Shown here piece after piece: positions 1 to 8,035 of a stretch of 32,466 nucleotides of DNA. Positions within the stretch are counted from its first letter, which is position 1. Every line of letters starts with the position of its first letter. Below the pieces are notes generated by a model. That model worked only from the letters and a program-made list of their open reading frames with translations. It was not told the origin of the DNA and did no database searches. Position numbers and translations under genes: made by a program. This stretch comes from Erythrobacteraceae bacterium (lineage in GTDB: Bacteria > Pseudomonadota > Alphaproteobacteria > Sphingomonadales > Sphingomonadaceae), in NCBI GenBank assembly GCA_027489095.1, contig JAIYAL010000065.1, positions 1 to 32,466 on the forward strand, given 5' to 3'.

Positions 1-1005
1 AGTCTGGTCGTGGTCGCCGGCGGCATGGCATGGGCGCGAGCTGTCATTCAGCCCGTCATTCGCTCGAGCTGCGGAACGACTGCACAAAACGTGCTGGTGA
101 TCGATGACGGCGGCAGTCCCGTGCGCGTCCCGCATGCTTGGCATATCGATTCGCGCGAGCACCGTTTGCGGCCGGATCGCAGCGATCCCCATATGCTGGA
201 CCGGCTCGGCATGTTCATGACGAACATGGACAGGGTCATCGTGACATGCCCGCCGGAGCGTCGCAAGGATTGGGCTCTCGTCTTCAAGGGCTCCAACATC
301 TGCGGTGAGATTGTCGATCCGGAAGTGCAGGAGCTTGGTGTTCTCGGGGCAAGCCGCGGACACGGTTTCGGCTCGCTGGTGGTTTCGGTCGGGCCGCTGG
401 GGGTCAGGGCCCGTGCCGCCAAGCGCTCGATGGATCTGGCGATTGCTGGCGCCGCAACCGTCGCGTTGGCACCACTGCTGCTCGTCGTCGCCTTGCTTAT
501 CTGGCTTGAGGATCGCGGACCCGTCTTCTTCATGCAGCAGCGCCAGGGCCGCAACAACCGGCTGTTCTGGATTTACAAGTTCCGCTCGATGCGTGTGGAG
601 AAGCTCGACGCCGCCGGCTCGCGGTCGGCAAGCAAGGACGATGACCGTATCACGCGGATCGGTCGGTTTATTCGCAAGACGAGTATCGACGAGCTCCCGC
701 AGATCTTCAACGTGCTGCGCGGGGACATGAGCATCGTCGGACCTCGCCCGCATGCCATCGGATCGCTGGCCGGTCAGAAGCGCTTCTGGGAAGTCGATCC
801 CAGATATCTTCTGCGTCATTCACTTAAGCCTGGTCTCACCGGTCTTGCGCAGATTCGCGGTCTTCGCGGCGCCACCGACTCGGAGTCCGACCTGACCAGC
901 CGTTTGCAGGCAGACCTTGAGTATCTTGATGGCTGGACGGCGATCAGGGACATTCGAATCATTTTCGCTACCGTCACCGTTTTGGTTCACGATCGGGCAT
1001 TCTAA
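1..1005 (+). CDS. Undecaprenyl-phosphate sugar-1-phosphate transferase, initiating EPS enzyme (5' end outside window)
   Basis: This enzyme transfers a hexose-1-phosphate from a nucleotide sugar to undecaprenyl phosphate at the inner membrane, the first step of repeat-unit synthesis. The frame is open to the window edge, so the gene is partial; the GTG at 10 is probably internal. The C-terminal catalytic domain (bacterial sugar transferase family) starts near base 417 with KRSMDLAIAG and a membrane segment at about 430-510. It continues with KFRSM (about 574), the acidic DELPQIFNVLRGDMSIVGPR block (688-747) and PGLTGLAQIRG. The residues before it fit the CoA-binding-like domain of WcaJ/GumD/SpsB-type proteins. 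I cannot read which sugar is used. Identification of the family is very secure; a specific name such as spsB or gumD is not. Confidence 0.93.
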   Translation, partial: SLVVVAGGMAWARAVIQPVIRSSCGTTAQNVLVIDDGGSPVRVPHAWHIDSREHRLRPDRSDPHMLDRLGMFMTNMDRVIVTCPPERRKDWALVFKGSNICGEIVDPEVQELGVLGASRGHGFGSLVVSVGPLGVRARAAKRSMDLAIAGAATVALAPLLLVVALLIWLEDRGPVFFMQQRQGRNNRLFWIYKFRSMRVEKLDAAGSRSASKDDDRITRIGRFIRKTSIDELPQIFNVLRGDMSIVGPRPHAIGSLAGQKRFWEVDPRYLLRHSLKPGLTGLAQIRGLRGATDSESDLTSRLQADLEYLDGWTAIRDIRIIFATVTVLVHDRAF

Positions 1006-1108
1006 GGCGAGCCGTTTTCCTCGCGCGACAAAGCGACTGAGAATGTCGAACTGCAGCGTGCCGGATGTCAATGTGCTTCAAACTATGATGTTTTCGGCGT
1101 TCGCAGAT

Positions 1109-1159
1109 GCAACATAAACTGGCACGCGACGCAACATTCAGGTTGATCGAATCACGAAA
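1109..1159 (+). promoter_or_regulatory. Upstream element A, shared with the OPX gene upstream region
   Basis: The 17-mer GCAACATAAACTGGCAC (1109-1125) agrees at 13 of 17 positions with GCAATGTAAGCTGGCAT at 3139-3155. Both are followed by the same 9-mer ATCACGAAA (1151-1159 here). It lies about 78 bases before the start of the small secreted protein. A shared promoter or regulator site is an inference. I do not recognise the motif. Confidence 0.4.
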
Positions 1160-1202
1160 GCGTACTAAGCATCTTTCCGTAAAGTTAATGGAGTGTGGGA
1201 CA

Positions 1203-1475
1203 ATGAGCATGTTCAAGATCGCCATGGCCGGTGCCGCTACGCTTGGCGTGGTTCTCGCCAGCTCGGCCGCCTACGCCGAAACGGTTCGCCCCGGTGCGGC
1301 AACCCCGGGTGTCGTCTCGGTCAAGAAGACCAAGGGTATTCGCACGACTGCTCCGGTCGGTCGTGAGTCGCGTGAAGTTAGCGGGACCGACGTCGGCCTC
1401 GGCCTTCTCGCTGCTGGCGCCTTCGGTGTGGGCATCTACGAAGCGACCAAGTCGAGCGACAGCAACGGCGGCTGA
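1203..1475 (+). CDS. Small secreted protein of unknown function
   Basis: A 90-residue protein. The ATG at 1203 is chosen over the upstream in-frame start at 1107 because GGAG lies at 1190-1193 and because it opens directly into a signal peptide: MSMFKIAMAGAATLGVVLAS, with likely cleavage after AYA. The mature part is about 65 residues, begins ETVRPGAATPG and has a glycine/alanine-rich hydrophobic stretch (VGLGLLAAGAFGVGIY) near the C terminus before a polar tail. That stretch could be a membrane anchor or pore-like helix. It is a single-gene unit with its own upstream region and a strong hairpin after the stop. I recognise no family. Its place inside the export block suggests an envelope role linked to EPS, which is inference only. 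Confidence 0.75.
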   Translation: MSMFKIAMAGAATLGVVLASSAAYAETVRPGAATPGVVSVKKTKGIRTTAPVGRESREVSGTDVGLGLLAAGAFGVGIYEATKSSDSNGG

Positions 1476-1502
1476 TTGCTCGCATTGCCTGTTTTGTTCC
1501 TG

Positions 1503-1534
1503 AAGGGCTCGCCGAGGTGACTTCGCGAGCCCTT
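1503..1534 (+). terminator. Rho-independent-like terminator after the small secreted protein
   Basis: A perfect 10-bp inverted repeat, AAGGGCTCGC (1503-1512) and GCGAGCCCTT (1525-1534), with a 12-base loop. The final TT plus CTT after the stem forms a short U-rich tail. It starts 28 bases after the stop codon at 1473-1475. Confidence 0.75.
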
Positions 1535-1665
1535 CTTGCAAGTGCGTATGTTGCGCAGCTTTATCGCTGCTGTGGGTAGTCTGAATGTGGAGCTTTCCGG
1601 ATCGGGCATTGCGTGTTGCCCAGCGGAAGTTCGATACCTAGACCGTCTGCGAGGAGGGCTCTGAC

Positions 1666-3099
1666 ATGTCAGGCGTGCAGGCGATAAGCGGACTGAGCGA
1701 AACACGGCGCAAGCCATCCGGCCGAACTGCCGATGCCCTTCCCCCATTGCGAACCCGCCCGCTGCCGGGAACTGCGCTTTGCATGGCCATTCTCGGACTT
1801 GGTCTGACGTTGGGCGGTGGCGGAACCGTCAATCCCCAGACTGAGATGATTTTGCAGGTGCTGATTGCCCTGCTTCTGATCCCACTCTTGGTCTCGCAGA
1901 GCTGGCAGCGCGGTCTCGGGCAGGTACAGGCGCCGGCCTGGTTGCTCGGCGGACTCATCTTGCTGATCCCGGTCACCCAACTCATTCCGCTCCCGCCATC
2001 GGTGTGGCACGCATTGCCCGGACGCACGGTCGAGATCCAATCGCTCGCGCTTGTTCAGGCCGATCAGTCTTGGATGCCGCTAACGATGGCTCCGGCGCGC
2101 ACCTTCGCTTCTCTGCTTGCGACAATCTTCCCGGTCCTGCTCATGCTTCAGGTTTCGCGGCTCTCCATCAGAGGGAGGTCATGGCTCTGTGTTGTGATGG
2201 TTGCCTGCGGTCTCGCCTCGCTGGTGCTGGGTGTCCTTCAGCTCTCCCATACAGGCGGCTTCGAATGGTCGCTCTACAGCCAGTTCAGTGAAGGCTTCCT
2301 CGTCGGCTTCCAGGCCAATCGCAACGCCGAAGCCGATATTCTGCTGATCGGTATTCTCGCGATGGGAGTTCTGGCCACGTCGCGGCTTTCGGATGGTCGC
2401 CGCCACCCCATTACTCTCGCTGCGCTGCTGCTCGGCTTGTTCACGTTCGGCCTTGGCTTGTTCATGACCGGTTCGCGCACGGGCATTGGCCTTGCCGTTC
2501 TGACCCTGCTGTTTGTCGTTGCCATGCTATGGCCCATGCTGCGGTTGCGCCTCGCTCCGGTCTACCTGCTCGGTGGCGGTGCGGCGGTGATCGCCATGGG
2601 CGGCCTGCTCCTGCAACTTCAGTCGGTCCAGAAAGTCGTCGCCCGGTTTTCGCTGACCAGGGAAGCGCGTTGGGATCTATGGGCGGACACGTGGTATTCC
2701 ATCGGTCAGGTTTGGCCATTCGGCAGCGGGATCGGCACCATCGTTCCTATGCTTGAGGCCGCCGAACGGCTTGACATTGTCGACCCCACCCGGCCGGTGC
2801 GGGCACACAATGATTGGCTTGAATGGACGCTTGAAGCCGGTCTGCCCGGCCTGATTGTTCTTTCTCTGATCATTCTGGTCATTCTGTCCCTCGTTGTGCG
2901 TTCGCTGATCGCTGCGCATAGGGCAGGCACGCCCCCTAGTCGGCGTGCTCAGGTCATTTTTGCTTGCGGGCTGCTGACAGTCGAAGCCCTGCATTCGATC
3001 GTCGATTATCCCATGCGCAGCATGTCGCTCGCGATGTTGGCGGCAGTCGCTGTCGCATTCCTGATGGAACCTGCTGCACCGCAGCGACATCCGCAATGA
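1666..3099 (+). CDS. O-antigen ligase/polymerase family membrane protein (WaaL/Wzy type)
   Basis: A 477-residue polytopic membrane protein with roughly ten or more hydrophobic segments from about residue 30 to the C terminus. The large loop near residues 350-390 carries GSGIGT and then H381-N-D-W followed by LEWTLEAGLPG, the typical signature of the O-antigen ligase/Wzy_C family. Such proteins either polymerise lipid-linked repeat units or transfer glycans onto an acceptor. The ATG at 1666 has GAGGAGG just upstream. A second, unrelated-looking Wzy-type protein lies at 16911-18317, so it is not clear which one polymerises this EPS. In sphingan and similar loci a polymerase often sits beside the export genes, which favours this one as polymerase. 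Family call is firm; exact reaction is open. Confidence 0.88.
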   Translation: MSGVQAISGLSETRRKPSGRTADALPPLRTRPLPGTALCMAILGLGLTLGGGGTVNPQTEMILQVLIALLLIPLLVSQSWQRGLGQVQAPAWLLGGLILLIPVTQLIPLPPSVWHALPGRTVEIQSLALVQADQSWMPLTMAPARTFASLLATIFPVLLMLQVSRLSIRGRSWLCVVMVACGLASLVLGVLQLSHTGGFEWSLYSQFSEGFLVGFQANRNAEADILLIGILAMGVLATSRLSDGRRHPITLAALLLGLFTFGLGLFMTGSRTGIGLAVLTLLFVVAMLWPMLRLRLAPVYLLGGGAAVIAMGGLLLQLQSVQKVVARFSLTREARWDLWADTWYSIGQVWPFGSGIGTIVPMLEAAERLDIVDPTRPVRAHNDWLEWTLEAGLPGLIVLSLIILVILSLVVRSLIAAHRAGTPPSRRAQVIFACGLLTVEALHSIVDYPMRSMSLAMLAAVAVAFLMEPAAPQRHPQ

Positions 3100-3129
3100 C
3101 CGTTAGATTTTACAGGGAAACGTGCCATG

Positions 3130-3180
3130 TTGCACTGTGCAATGTAAGCTGGCATCGTCCATTGCGTTCAGATCACGAAA
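3130..3180 (+). promoter_or_regulatory. Upstream element B plus perfect dyad before the OPX gene
   Basis: The dyad TTGCAC-T-GTGCAA (3130-3142) overlaps GCAATGTAAGCTGGCAT (3139-3155), which matches element A upstream of the small secreted protein. ATCACGAAA follows at 3172-3180, as in element A. TGCCA (3123-3127) and TGGCA (3150-3154) also flank the dyad as an outer inverted pair. The position, about 25-70 bases before the GTG start at 3203, suits a promoter or operator. Function is inferred. Confidence 0.4.
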
Positions 3181-3202
3181 TAGCCAAGGGGCCCGGCGTA
3201 AA

Positions 3203-3895
3203 GTGAAAAAATCTGCAGCTATCGTCATGCTGCTGGCCAGTGCAAGCCTAACCGCCTGTTCGTCGCAGATGTACGGCACACTGCCCACCCGGGATGCAGC
3301 ATACGCACTAATTCCCCCGATCGACCGGGCGACGACGCCGAGCGAATATCAGATTGCTCCGGGCGATATCGTTTCGCTGGCGGTGTTCGGTGAGCCGGAC
3401 CTGACGTTGGAGAAGCTGCCGGTCGATGACGCGGGATTTATCCAGGTGCCCCTTATCGGTGCCGTGCGCGTCGCAGCGCTGACGCCGGCGCAGGCATCAA
3501 CGCTGATCGCTACAAAGCTCGGCACCAACTATCTACGCAACCCGAACGTCACGCTCAACGTGATCGAGCAAACAGGCCAGGTGGTTACGGTCGAAGGCCA
3601 AGTCATGAAGGCCGGATCCTATCCCGTCGACAGCCAGACAACCCTGCTTGGCGCGATCGCGCTGGCACAGAGCCCTACGCGAATCGCCAAGCTAAATGAG
3701 GTGGTGATCTTCCGGACCATCAAGAACCAGCGCATGGCAGCCCGTTTCGATCTCGGACGCATTCGTGCAGGCCGGGATCCTGATCCGCAGATCCTTGGCG
3801 GCGATGTAGTCGTCGTCGGGTTCTCTCAGGTTAAGTCCGGCTATCAAGACTTGCTGCGGGCAGCGCCCATTTTCAACGTCTTCACTAACTTCTAA
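3203..3895 (+). CDS. Polysaccharide export outer-membrane lipoprotein (OPX, Wza/GumB type)
   Basis: A 230-residue export protein. The start is set at GTG 3203, not the upstream ATG, because it opens directly into a lipoprotein signal peptide (KKSAAIVMLLASASLTAC) with the lipobox cysteine at residue 19; GGGG lies 11 bases upstream. After it comes the polysaccharide-export domain, beginning YQIAPGDIVSLAVFGEPDL, and then an SLBB-type domain (VTVEGQVMKAGSYPV). The protein would form the periplasm-spanning and outer-membrane exit for the polymer with the Wzc-like protein encoded next. At about 230 residues it is short like GumB, lacking the long C-terminal part of Wza. It is followed by the co-polymerase gene after 13 bases, so the two are likely co-transcribed. 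Confidence 0.92.
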   Translation: MKKSAAIVMLLASASLTACSSQMYGTLPTRDAAYALIPPIDRATTPSEYQIAPGDIVSLAVFGEPDLTLEKLPVDDAGFIQVPLIGAVRVAALTPAQASTLIATKLGTNYLRNPNVTLNVIEQTGQVVTVEGQVMKAGSYPVDSQTTLLGAIALAQSPTRIAKLNEVVIFRTIKNQRMAARFDLGRIRAGRDPDPQILGGDVVVVGFSQVKSGYQDLLRAAPIFNVFTNF

Positions 3896-3908
3896 CCTCG
3901 GCGGTATC

Positions 3909-6158
3909 GTGCAGCAGATCACATCAGGCTCAGGCTCAGCCGACCTCTCCCTCGCCCGCGAGCAGTTTGCCGGCAGCAACGGTTACGGCAGCTACGGCGA
4001 GATCGATCCCTATTCGGATGGCAAGCCATCGTTCGATATCCGGGAAATCATCGCGATTATCCGGGCCAACCTGATAGTTCTCACCGTCATCGTAATCGCT
4101 GCGCTGGCCTTAGCAGTCATTGTTACAATGCTCCAGACGCCCCGCTACACGGCCCAAACGACACTTCAGATCAACGATCAGTCTGCCCAGATTCTCGGCA
4201 AGCAGGATGATACATTGCAGGATCCGGTCGTCGCCGCATCTGACACTGAACGCTTCCTCCAGACTCAGGTAGATATCCTAAAAAGCCGGGCTCTCACCGA
4301 GCGCGTTGCCCAACGGCTGCGCCTGGTCGGCAATGCCCGTTTCTACGACGCGATGGGCGTGCGTCAGCCGACCGAAGATCTTAGCCGGGCCGAGGTCGAA
4401 GACCTCACAATGCGGACAATCGAAGCAGCACGCGATGTCGATTTGCCACGCAATACGCGCCTTGCAACGGTCAGCTTCATCAGTACGCAGCCTGAACTCG
4501 CTGCACAGATAGCGAATGCCTTTGCCGCCGAGTTCATCCAGACCAATCTCCAGCGAAGGTTCGACAGCTCGGCCTATGCAAGGGAGTTCATTTCGGGGCA
4601 GCTATCCGAAGCACGTGCAAAGCTTGAACGCTCGGAGCGGGAGCTAAACGCCTATGCGCGTGATGCAGGGCTGATCCGCGATCGCGATGCGTCAACGCGT
4701 TCGATCGGCCAGGGCAACCGCGTTGGCAGTTCTGTGACGACCACCAGCCTGCTCGAAGTGAACTCGTCAGCCAATGAGGCCCAAGCCGCCCGCATTGCGG
4801 TGGAAGGTCGCTGGTCACTGATCTCCAAAGGAAATCCGCTCAGTTCACCCGACGTTCTGGCCAATCCTGCCGTGTCGCAGCTGCTTGCGGAGCGTGCGCG
4901 CAATATGGCCGAGCTTGAAAAGCAGAGGGCCAACCATCTCGAAGATTATCCGGCGGTGCAGCAGCTCAAAGCGCAGGTTGGCGTGATCGACGCGCAAATT
5001 CAAAGTGTCGCAGGCACCATCCGGGCGTCGGTAAAGCAGCAGTACGAAGCGGCTCTGGCGACCGAGAATAACCTGAAGCGTCAGGTGGCGGAACTCAAGG
5101 GGTCGTCATTGGCCGAACAGGATCAGCTCGTGCAGTATCGCCTGCTCGAACGTGAAGCGGACACAAACCGTACTGTCTATGAAGGCCTGCTTCAGCGTTA
5201 CAAGGAGCTCAATGCTGCAGCTGGCATCAGCGCCAGCAATATTGCGATAATCGATACAGCTATCCCACCAATCCGCCCCAGCTCACCAAATCTTTTGCGC
5301 AACCTTCTGTTGGCCTTGGTTCTTGGTATCATCTCGTCCGGCATCGTGGTCTATTTCCGTACACTCCTCGATGACTCGGTCAAGGTACCGGAAGACATCG
5401 AAGGCAAGCTCCAGATGCCATTGCTCGGGGTAATTCCTCTCGTTAGGGAAATCGACATCGAGGTGGCGATTGAGGATCCAAAGTCACCCGTCAGCGAGGG
5501 TTACAACTCGCTTCGAAGTGCGCTGCTGTACTCCACCGCTGGAGGTTTACCCAAGACATTGCTGGTTACCAGCTCACAACCCTCGGAAGGCAAGTCCACG
5601 ACAAGCCTTGCTATCGCGCGAGGCATCGCAAGGCTTGGTCGGAGCGTAGTCCTGCTCGATGTTGATTTACGTCGTCCGGAGCTGCATCGAGCGATCCCAA
5701 TACTCAACGGCGAGAACGATCGTGGCATGACGAGTATCCTCACTTCACAGAGCACCGTCCAAGAAGTGTTGCGCGACACCGATGTCGAACAACTCAAAAT
5801 CATCACATCGGGCCCAATCCCGCCGAGCCCGACCGAGCTACTCAGCTCGAATCGTATGACGCTGCTGCTTGACGAACTGACCGCAAAGTTCGACCTTGTG
5901 CTGCTCGACAGTCCGCCCGTACTTGGTCTTGCCGACTCGCCGCTCATGGCTGCTCTGGTCGATGGAGTGGTCATTGTCATCCAGTCCGATCGCAGCCGCC
6001 GCGGCTCACTCAAGGCGTCGCTCCGCCGTCTGCGCAATATGCGCACCACGATCCTCGGCGGTGTGCTTACCCAGTTCGACTCGTCGGCTTCGGGGAACCG
6101 ATACTCAGAGTACTACGGTTACAACTACTACCAGTACACCAACTCCACCGCGGGTTGA
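3909..6158 (+). CDS. Polysaccharide co-polymerase with BY-kinase domain (Wzz-Wzc/ExoP type)
   Basis: A 749-residue inner-membrane protein that sets chain length and couples polymerisation to export by tyrosine autophosphorylation. It has a Wzz domain with the first membrane segment near residues 50-72 (ANLIVLTVIVIAALALAVIV). A long periplasmic coiled-coil region follows (about 200-400), then a second membrane segment near 465-485. The cytosolic kinase has Walker A SSQPSEGKST (K562), Walker A' VVLLDVDLRRP (D584, D586) and Walker B LVLLDSPP (D667). The tail holds seven tyrosines between residues 732 and 743, the expected autophosphorylation cluster. The start GTG at 3909 has only a weak ribosome site, but no better one precedes the Wzz domain. 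Kinase and co-polymerase parts are fused, as in Gram-negative family members. Confidence 0.95.
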   Translation: MQQITSGSGSADLSLAREQFAGSNGYGSYGEIDPYSDGKPSFDIREIIAIIRANLIVLTVIVIAALALAVIVTMLQTPRYTAQTTLQINDQSAQILGKQDDTLQDPVVAASDTERFLQTQVDILKSRALTERVAQRLRLVGNARFYDAMGVRQPTEDLSRAEVEDLTMRTIEAARDVDLPRNTRLATVSFISTQPELAAQIANAFAAEFIQTNLQRRFDSSAYAREFISGQLSEARAKLERSERELNAYARDAGLIRDRDASTRSIGQGNRVGSSVTTTSLLEVNSSANEAQAARIAVEGRWSLISKGNPLSSPDVLANPAVSQLLAERARNMAELEKQRANHLEDYPAVQQLKAQVGVIDAQIQSVAGTIRASVKQQYEAALATENNLKRQVAELKGSSLAEQDQLVQYRLLEREADTNRTVYEGLLQRYKELNAAAGISASNIAIIDTAIPPIRPSSPNLLRNLLLALVLGIISSGIVVYFRTLLDDSVKVPEDIEGKLQMPLLGVIPLVREIDIEVAIEDPKSPVSEGYNSLRSALLYSTAGGLPKTLLVTSSQPSEGKSTTSLAIARGIARLGRSVVLLDVDLRRPELHRAIPILNGENDRGMTSILTSQSTVQEVLRDTDVEQLKIITSGPIPPSPTELLSSNRMTLLLDELTAKFDLVLLDSPPVLGLADSPLMAALVDGVVIVIQSDRSRRGSLKASLRRLRNMRTTILGGVLTQFDSSASGNRYSEYYGYNYYQYTNSTAG

Positions 6159-6161
6159 CGC

Positions 6162-7352
6162 ATGTCGGAACCCCACACCAAAAGTGTCGTTGGGCGTGTC
6201 CGCAAGGTAGCAATGATCACGCTATTGCTGATTCTGGCCATTGCCGCCTTGCTGAGCGGCACGGACCGACAATGCCGGGAATTTCCGAACTCTCCCAGTT
6301 TCGTCGGCTGGCCATACGACACAGGGGCGGCACGATCGCGCGCGATGCGGACGTTCGTTACTAAAGGCCCTGCCCATGCCATCGGATTTGCGCGTAGGGC
6401 AATCGCCTCCGATCCGATCTCCGTTCAAGCGGTATCGCTCCTCGGTCAAGTGATGCTCTATTCGCAGCACACGGACGAAGCACATAAGGCATTCTATGTC
6501 TCGGGACAGTTAGGCTGGCGCGACCGGATGACTCAGATCTATTGGCTTGATCAGGCACTTCAGAGCGAAGATTACAAGGTTGCCTCCGAGCGTCTCGATG
6601 CTTTGCTGCGGCAAGCCCCCCTTGACGAGAGCAGGGATCGACTGCTGGCAGCTATGGCGGCGACTGACGCTGGTCGCGCTGCGCTGGCTGATCGATTGAA
6701 GCTGTCTCCAGCCTGGGCGCGGACGATAGTCACATATGTTGACGATCTTCCAACAGACCAACTACTTGAACGCATAGACCTGATGCGCCGGAGTGGTAAA
6801 GGAGTGTGGGACTGCCCCGATTCCGAAAAGATAACGCAGCGGCTGATCAACCTTGGCTTAATCGCAGCCGCACAATCCATCTGGCAACTCAATTGCGACA
6901 GTTCCGGAGCACTAATTTATGACGGCGGATTGGAGCGCATAGATACGATACGTAAGCCGATGGGCTTTAACTGGCAAATAGCTAGTCGAGGAGACGTTAA
7001 CGTCGCAATTGTCAATGATGTGACAGGCCATCACAATTTAGCACTTGAAGTAACTGGCGTAACTACTTTACCGATCCTAAGGCAGGTTCTGAGCCTCAAG
7101 CAAGGTCGCTATAATCTAACTTGGGCAACACCGGCGACAAACCCAGCCCGAGCAGATTCAATCCAAGTATCACTAGGTTGTGGCGCGGACCTGAGCAGAG
7201 CGTCGAGCGGCACACGTATTCCGGGGGAGCGCTACACTTGGCGACTATTGGTTGAGGTTGATGGGAAATGTCCGGTCCAGCAGCTGATCTTTTGGCTTGC
7301 TCCTCGAACACCTATCCACCTTGATGATATTCGTCTATCGCGGATCGACTAG
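6162..7352 (+). CDS. Membrane-anchored helical-repeat protein of unknown function in the EPS export block
   Basis: A 396-residue protein starting 3 bases after the BY-kinase stop codon, so probably translated from the same message. A single N-terminal membrane segment (about residues 15-33, VAMITLLLILAIAALLSG) places the rest in the periplasm. Residues of about 65-235 are alpha-helical with TPR-like spacing (AIGFARRAIASDPISVQAVS, then EAHKAFYVSGQLGW). The C-terminal 130 residues look like a beta-sandwich, possibly carbohydrate-binding (NLALEVTGVTT, RYNLTWATPA, IHLDDIRLSRID). The second half of the gene is clearly more AT-rich than its neighbours. I do not recognise a named family. A role as scaffold between co-polymerase and other assembly parts is a guess from position and fold. 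Confidence 0.82.
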   Translation: MSEPHTKSVVGRVRKVAMITLLLILAIAALLSGTDRQCREFPNSPSFVGWPYDTGAARSRAMRTFVTKGPAHAIGFARRAIASDPISVQAVSLLGQVMLYSQHTDEAHKAFYVSGQLGWRDRMTQIYWLDQALQSEDYKVASERLDALLRQAPLDESRDRLLAAMAATDAGRAALADRLKLSPAWARTIVTYVDDLPTDQLLERIDLMRRSGKGVWDCPDSEKITQRLINLGLIAAAQSIWQLNCDSSGALIYDGGLERIDTIRKPMGFNWQIASRGDVNVAIVNDVTGHHNLALEVTGVTTLPILRQVLSLKQGRYNLTWATPATNPARADSIQVSLGCGADLSRASSGTRIPGERYTWRLLVEVDGKCPVQQLIFWLAPRTPIHLDDIRLSRID

Positions 7353-7425
7353 GCTCCGAACGTACTAAATTGCTTGCGGAGAGTGGGAGCTATTGATTCA
7401 ATGGCGGCGCTAAGGGGGCGTTGCC

Positions 7426-7693
7426 ATGGGTGGCTTGTTCTGCTTGTCGGAAACGAAGATGGCGCCGGATTGAGCCGTATCTTCCCTTTTTACGTCGGGT
7501 GGCTCGGGTTGATAATCGACGTATCATTAGCGGCATCATCTTTGTGATCCGCAATGGTCTGCGCTGGTGCAATGCCTCTGCTAAGTTTGGTCCGGCCAAG
7601 GCGAACTTCAACCGGTTCATCCGCTGGAGCCGCATGGGCGGGTTCAACAAGAACCTCGCTGCCCTGGCTGCAAAGGTCGGCAAGCCCGATTGA
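7426..7693 (+). pseudogene. IS5-family transposase remnant (N-terminal part, frameshifted and truncated)
   Basis: Starting at ATG 7426 the frame reads MGGLFCLSETKMAPD and stops. One base out of frame it continues as RIEPYLPFLRRVARVDNRR, then ISGIIFVIRNGLRW and FNRFIRWSRMGGFNKN, ending KPD. This is the usual N-terminal third of IS5-group transposases. An extra C near 7461-7468 (ATGGCGCCGG instead of ATGGCGCGG) explains the frameshift. The DDE catalytic core that should follow is absent, with a stop at 7691-7693. It begins about 75 bases after the helical-repeat gene. It is inactive. Confidence 0.8.
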
Positions 7694-7959
7694 CGCCATC
7701 TCGTTGACTGCCTCCGCTTCGCAAGAGCTCTTCGGCAATGAAGACCTCGATCGGGTGCATCCATGTGTTCGGCCTGTTCGTGCAGCGCCTGATGGCTGCT
7801 GGCTCTTATGAAGTCTGCAGGATAGGTCCCTAATCACGTCATCGCGCTCGAGCCCCTGTGCCCCCTGGGTTTCACCGCCCCCGGTCTGACCGGTTCGTTA
7901 TCCATACTGAGCTGCCCCAACGCATTCCTTCACGCCAGTGTCGAGTGATCGAGATCTGA
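7694..7959. other. Non-coding stretch between the IS5 and IS110 remnants
   Basis: I see no convincing gene here; short frames on both strands have no recognisable protein. The part next to 7960 is downstream of the IS110-type transposase, where IS1111-group elements carry their non-coding guide-RNA region, so part of it may be the 3' end of that dead element. That is inference only. Confidence 0.4.
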
Positions 7960-8000
7960 TTATGCGGCGATGGCGTAGCCCTCCTTCCGCTTCTTTACGG
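7960..8000 (-). pseudogene. Detached C-terminal codons of the IS110-family transposase pseudogene
   Basis: Reading minus from the target duplication, the codons give KKRKEGYAIAA and a TAA stop at 7960-7962. This joins in frame to the pseudogene end at 10544-10555 when the IS66 element and one copy of CTTTACGG are removed. The in-frame join supports a single interrupted gene. Confidence 0.7.
7993..8000. repeat. Left 8-bp target-site duplication of IS66
   Basis: CTTTACGG directly abuts the left inverted repeat and recurs at 10544-10551. Eight base pairs is the normal duplication size for the IS66 family. Confidence 0.85.
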
Positions 8001-8035
8001 GTAGCCATCCGGTGAGGGCCGCAGCCCAGCTCTGA

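Noticed and set aside
1119..1135. Sigma-54 promoter in the TGGCAC stretch of element A (and TGGCAT in element B)
   Set aside because: The GG to GC spacing needed for a sigma-54 promoter is not met: element A has no GC at the right place, and element B has TTGC one base too far.
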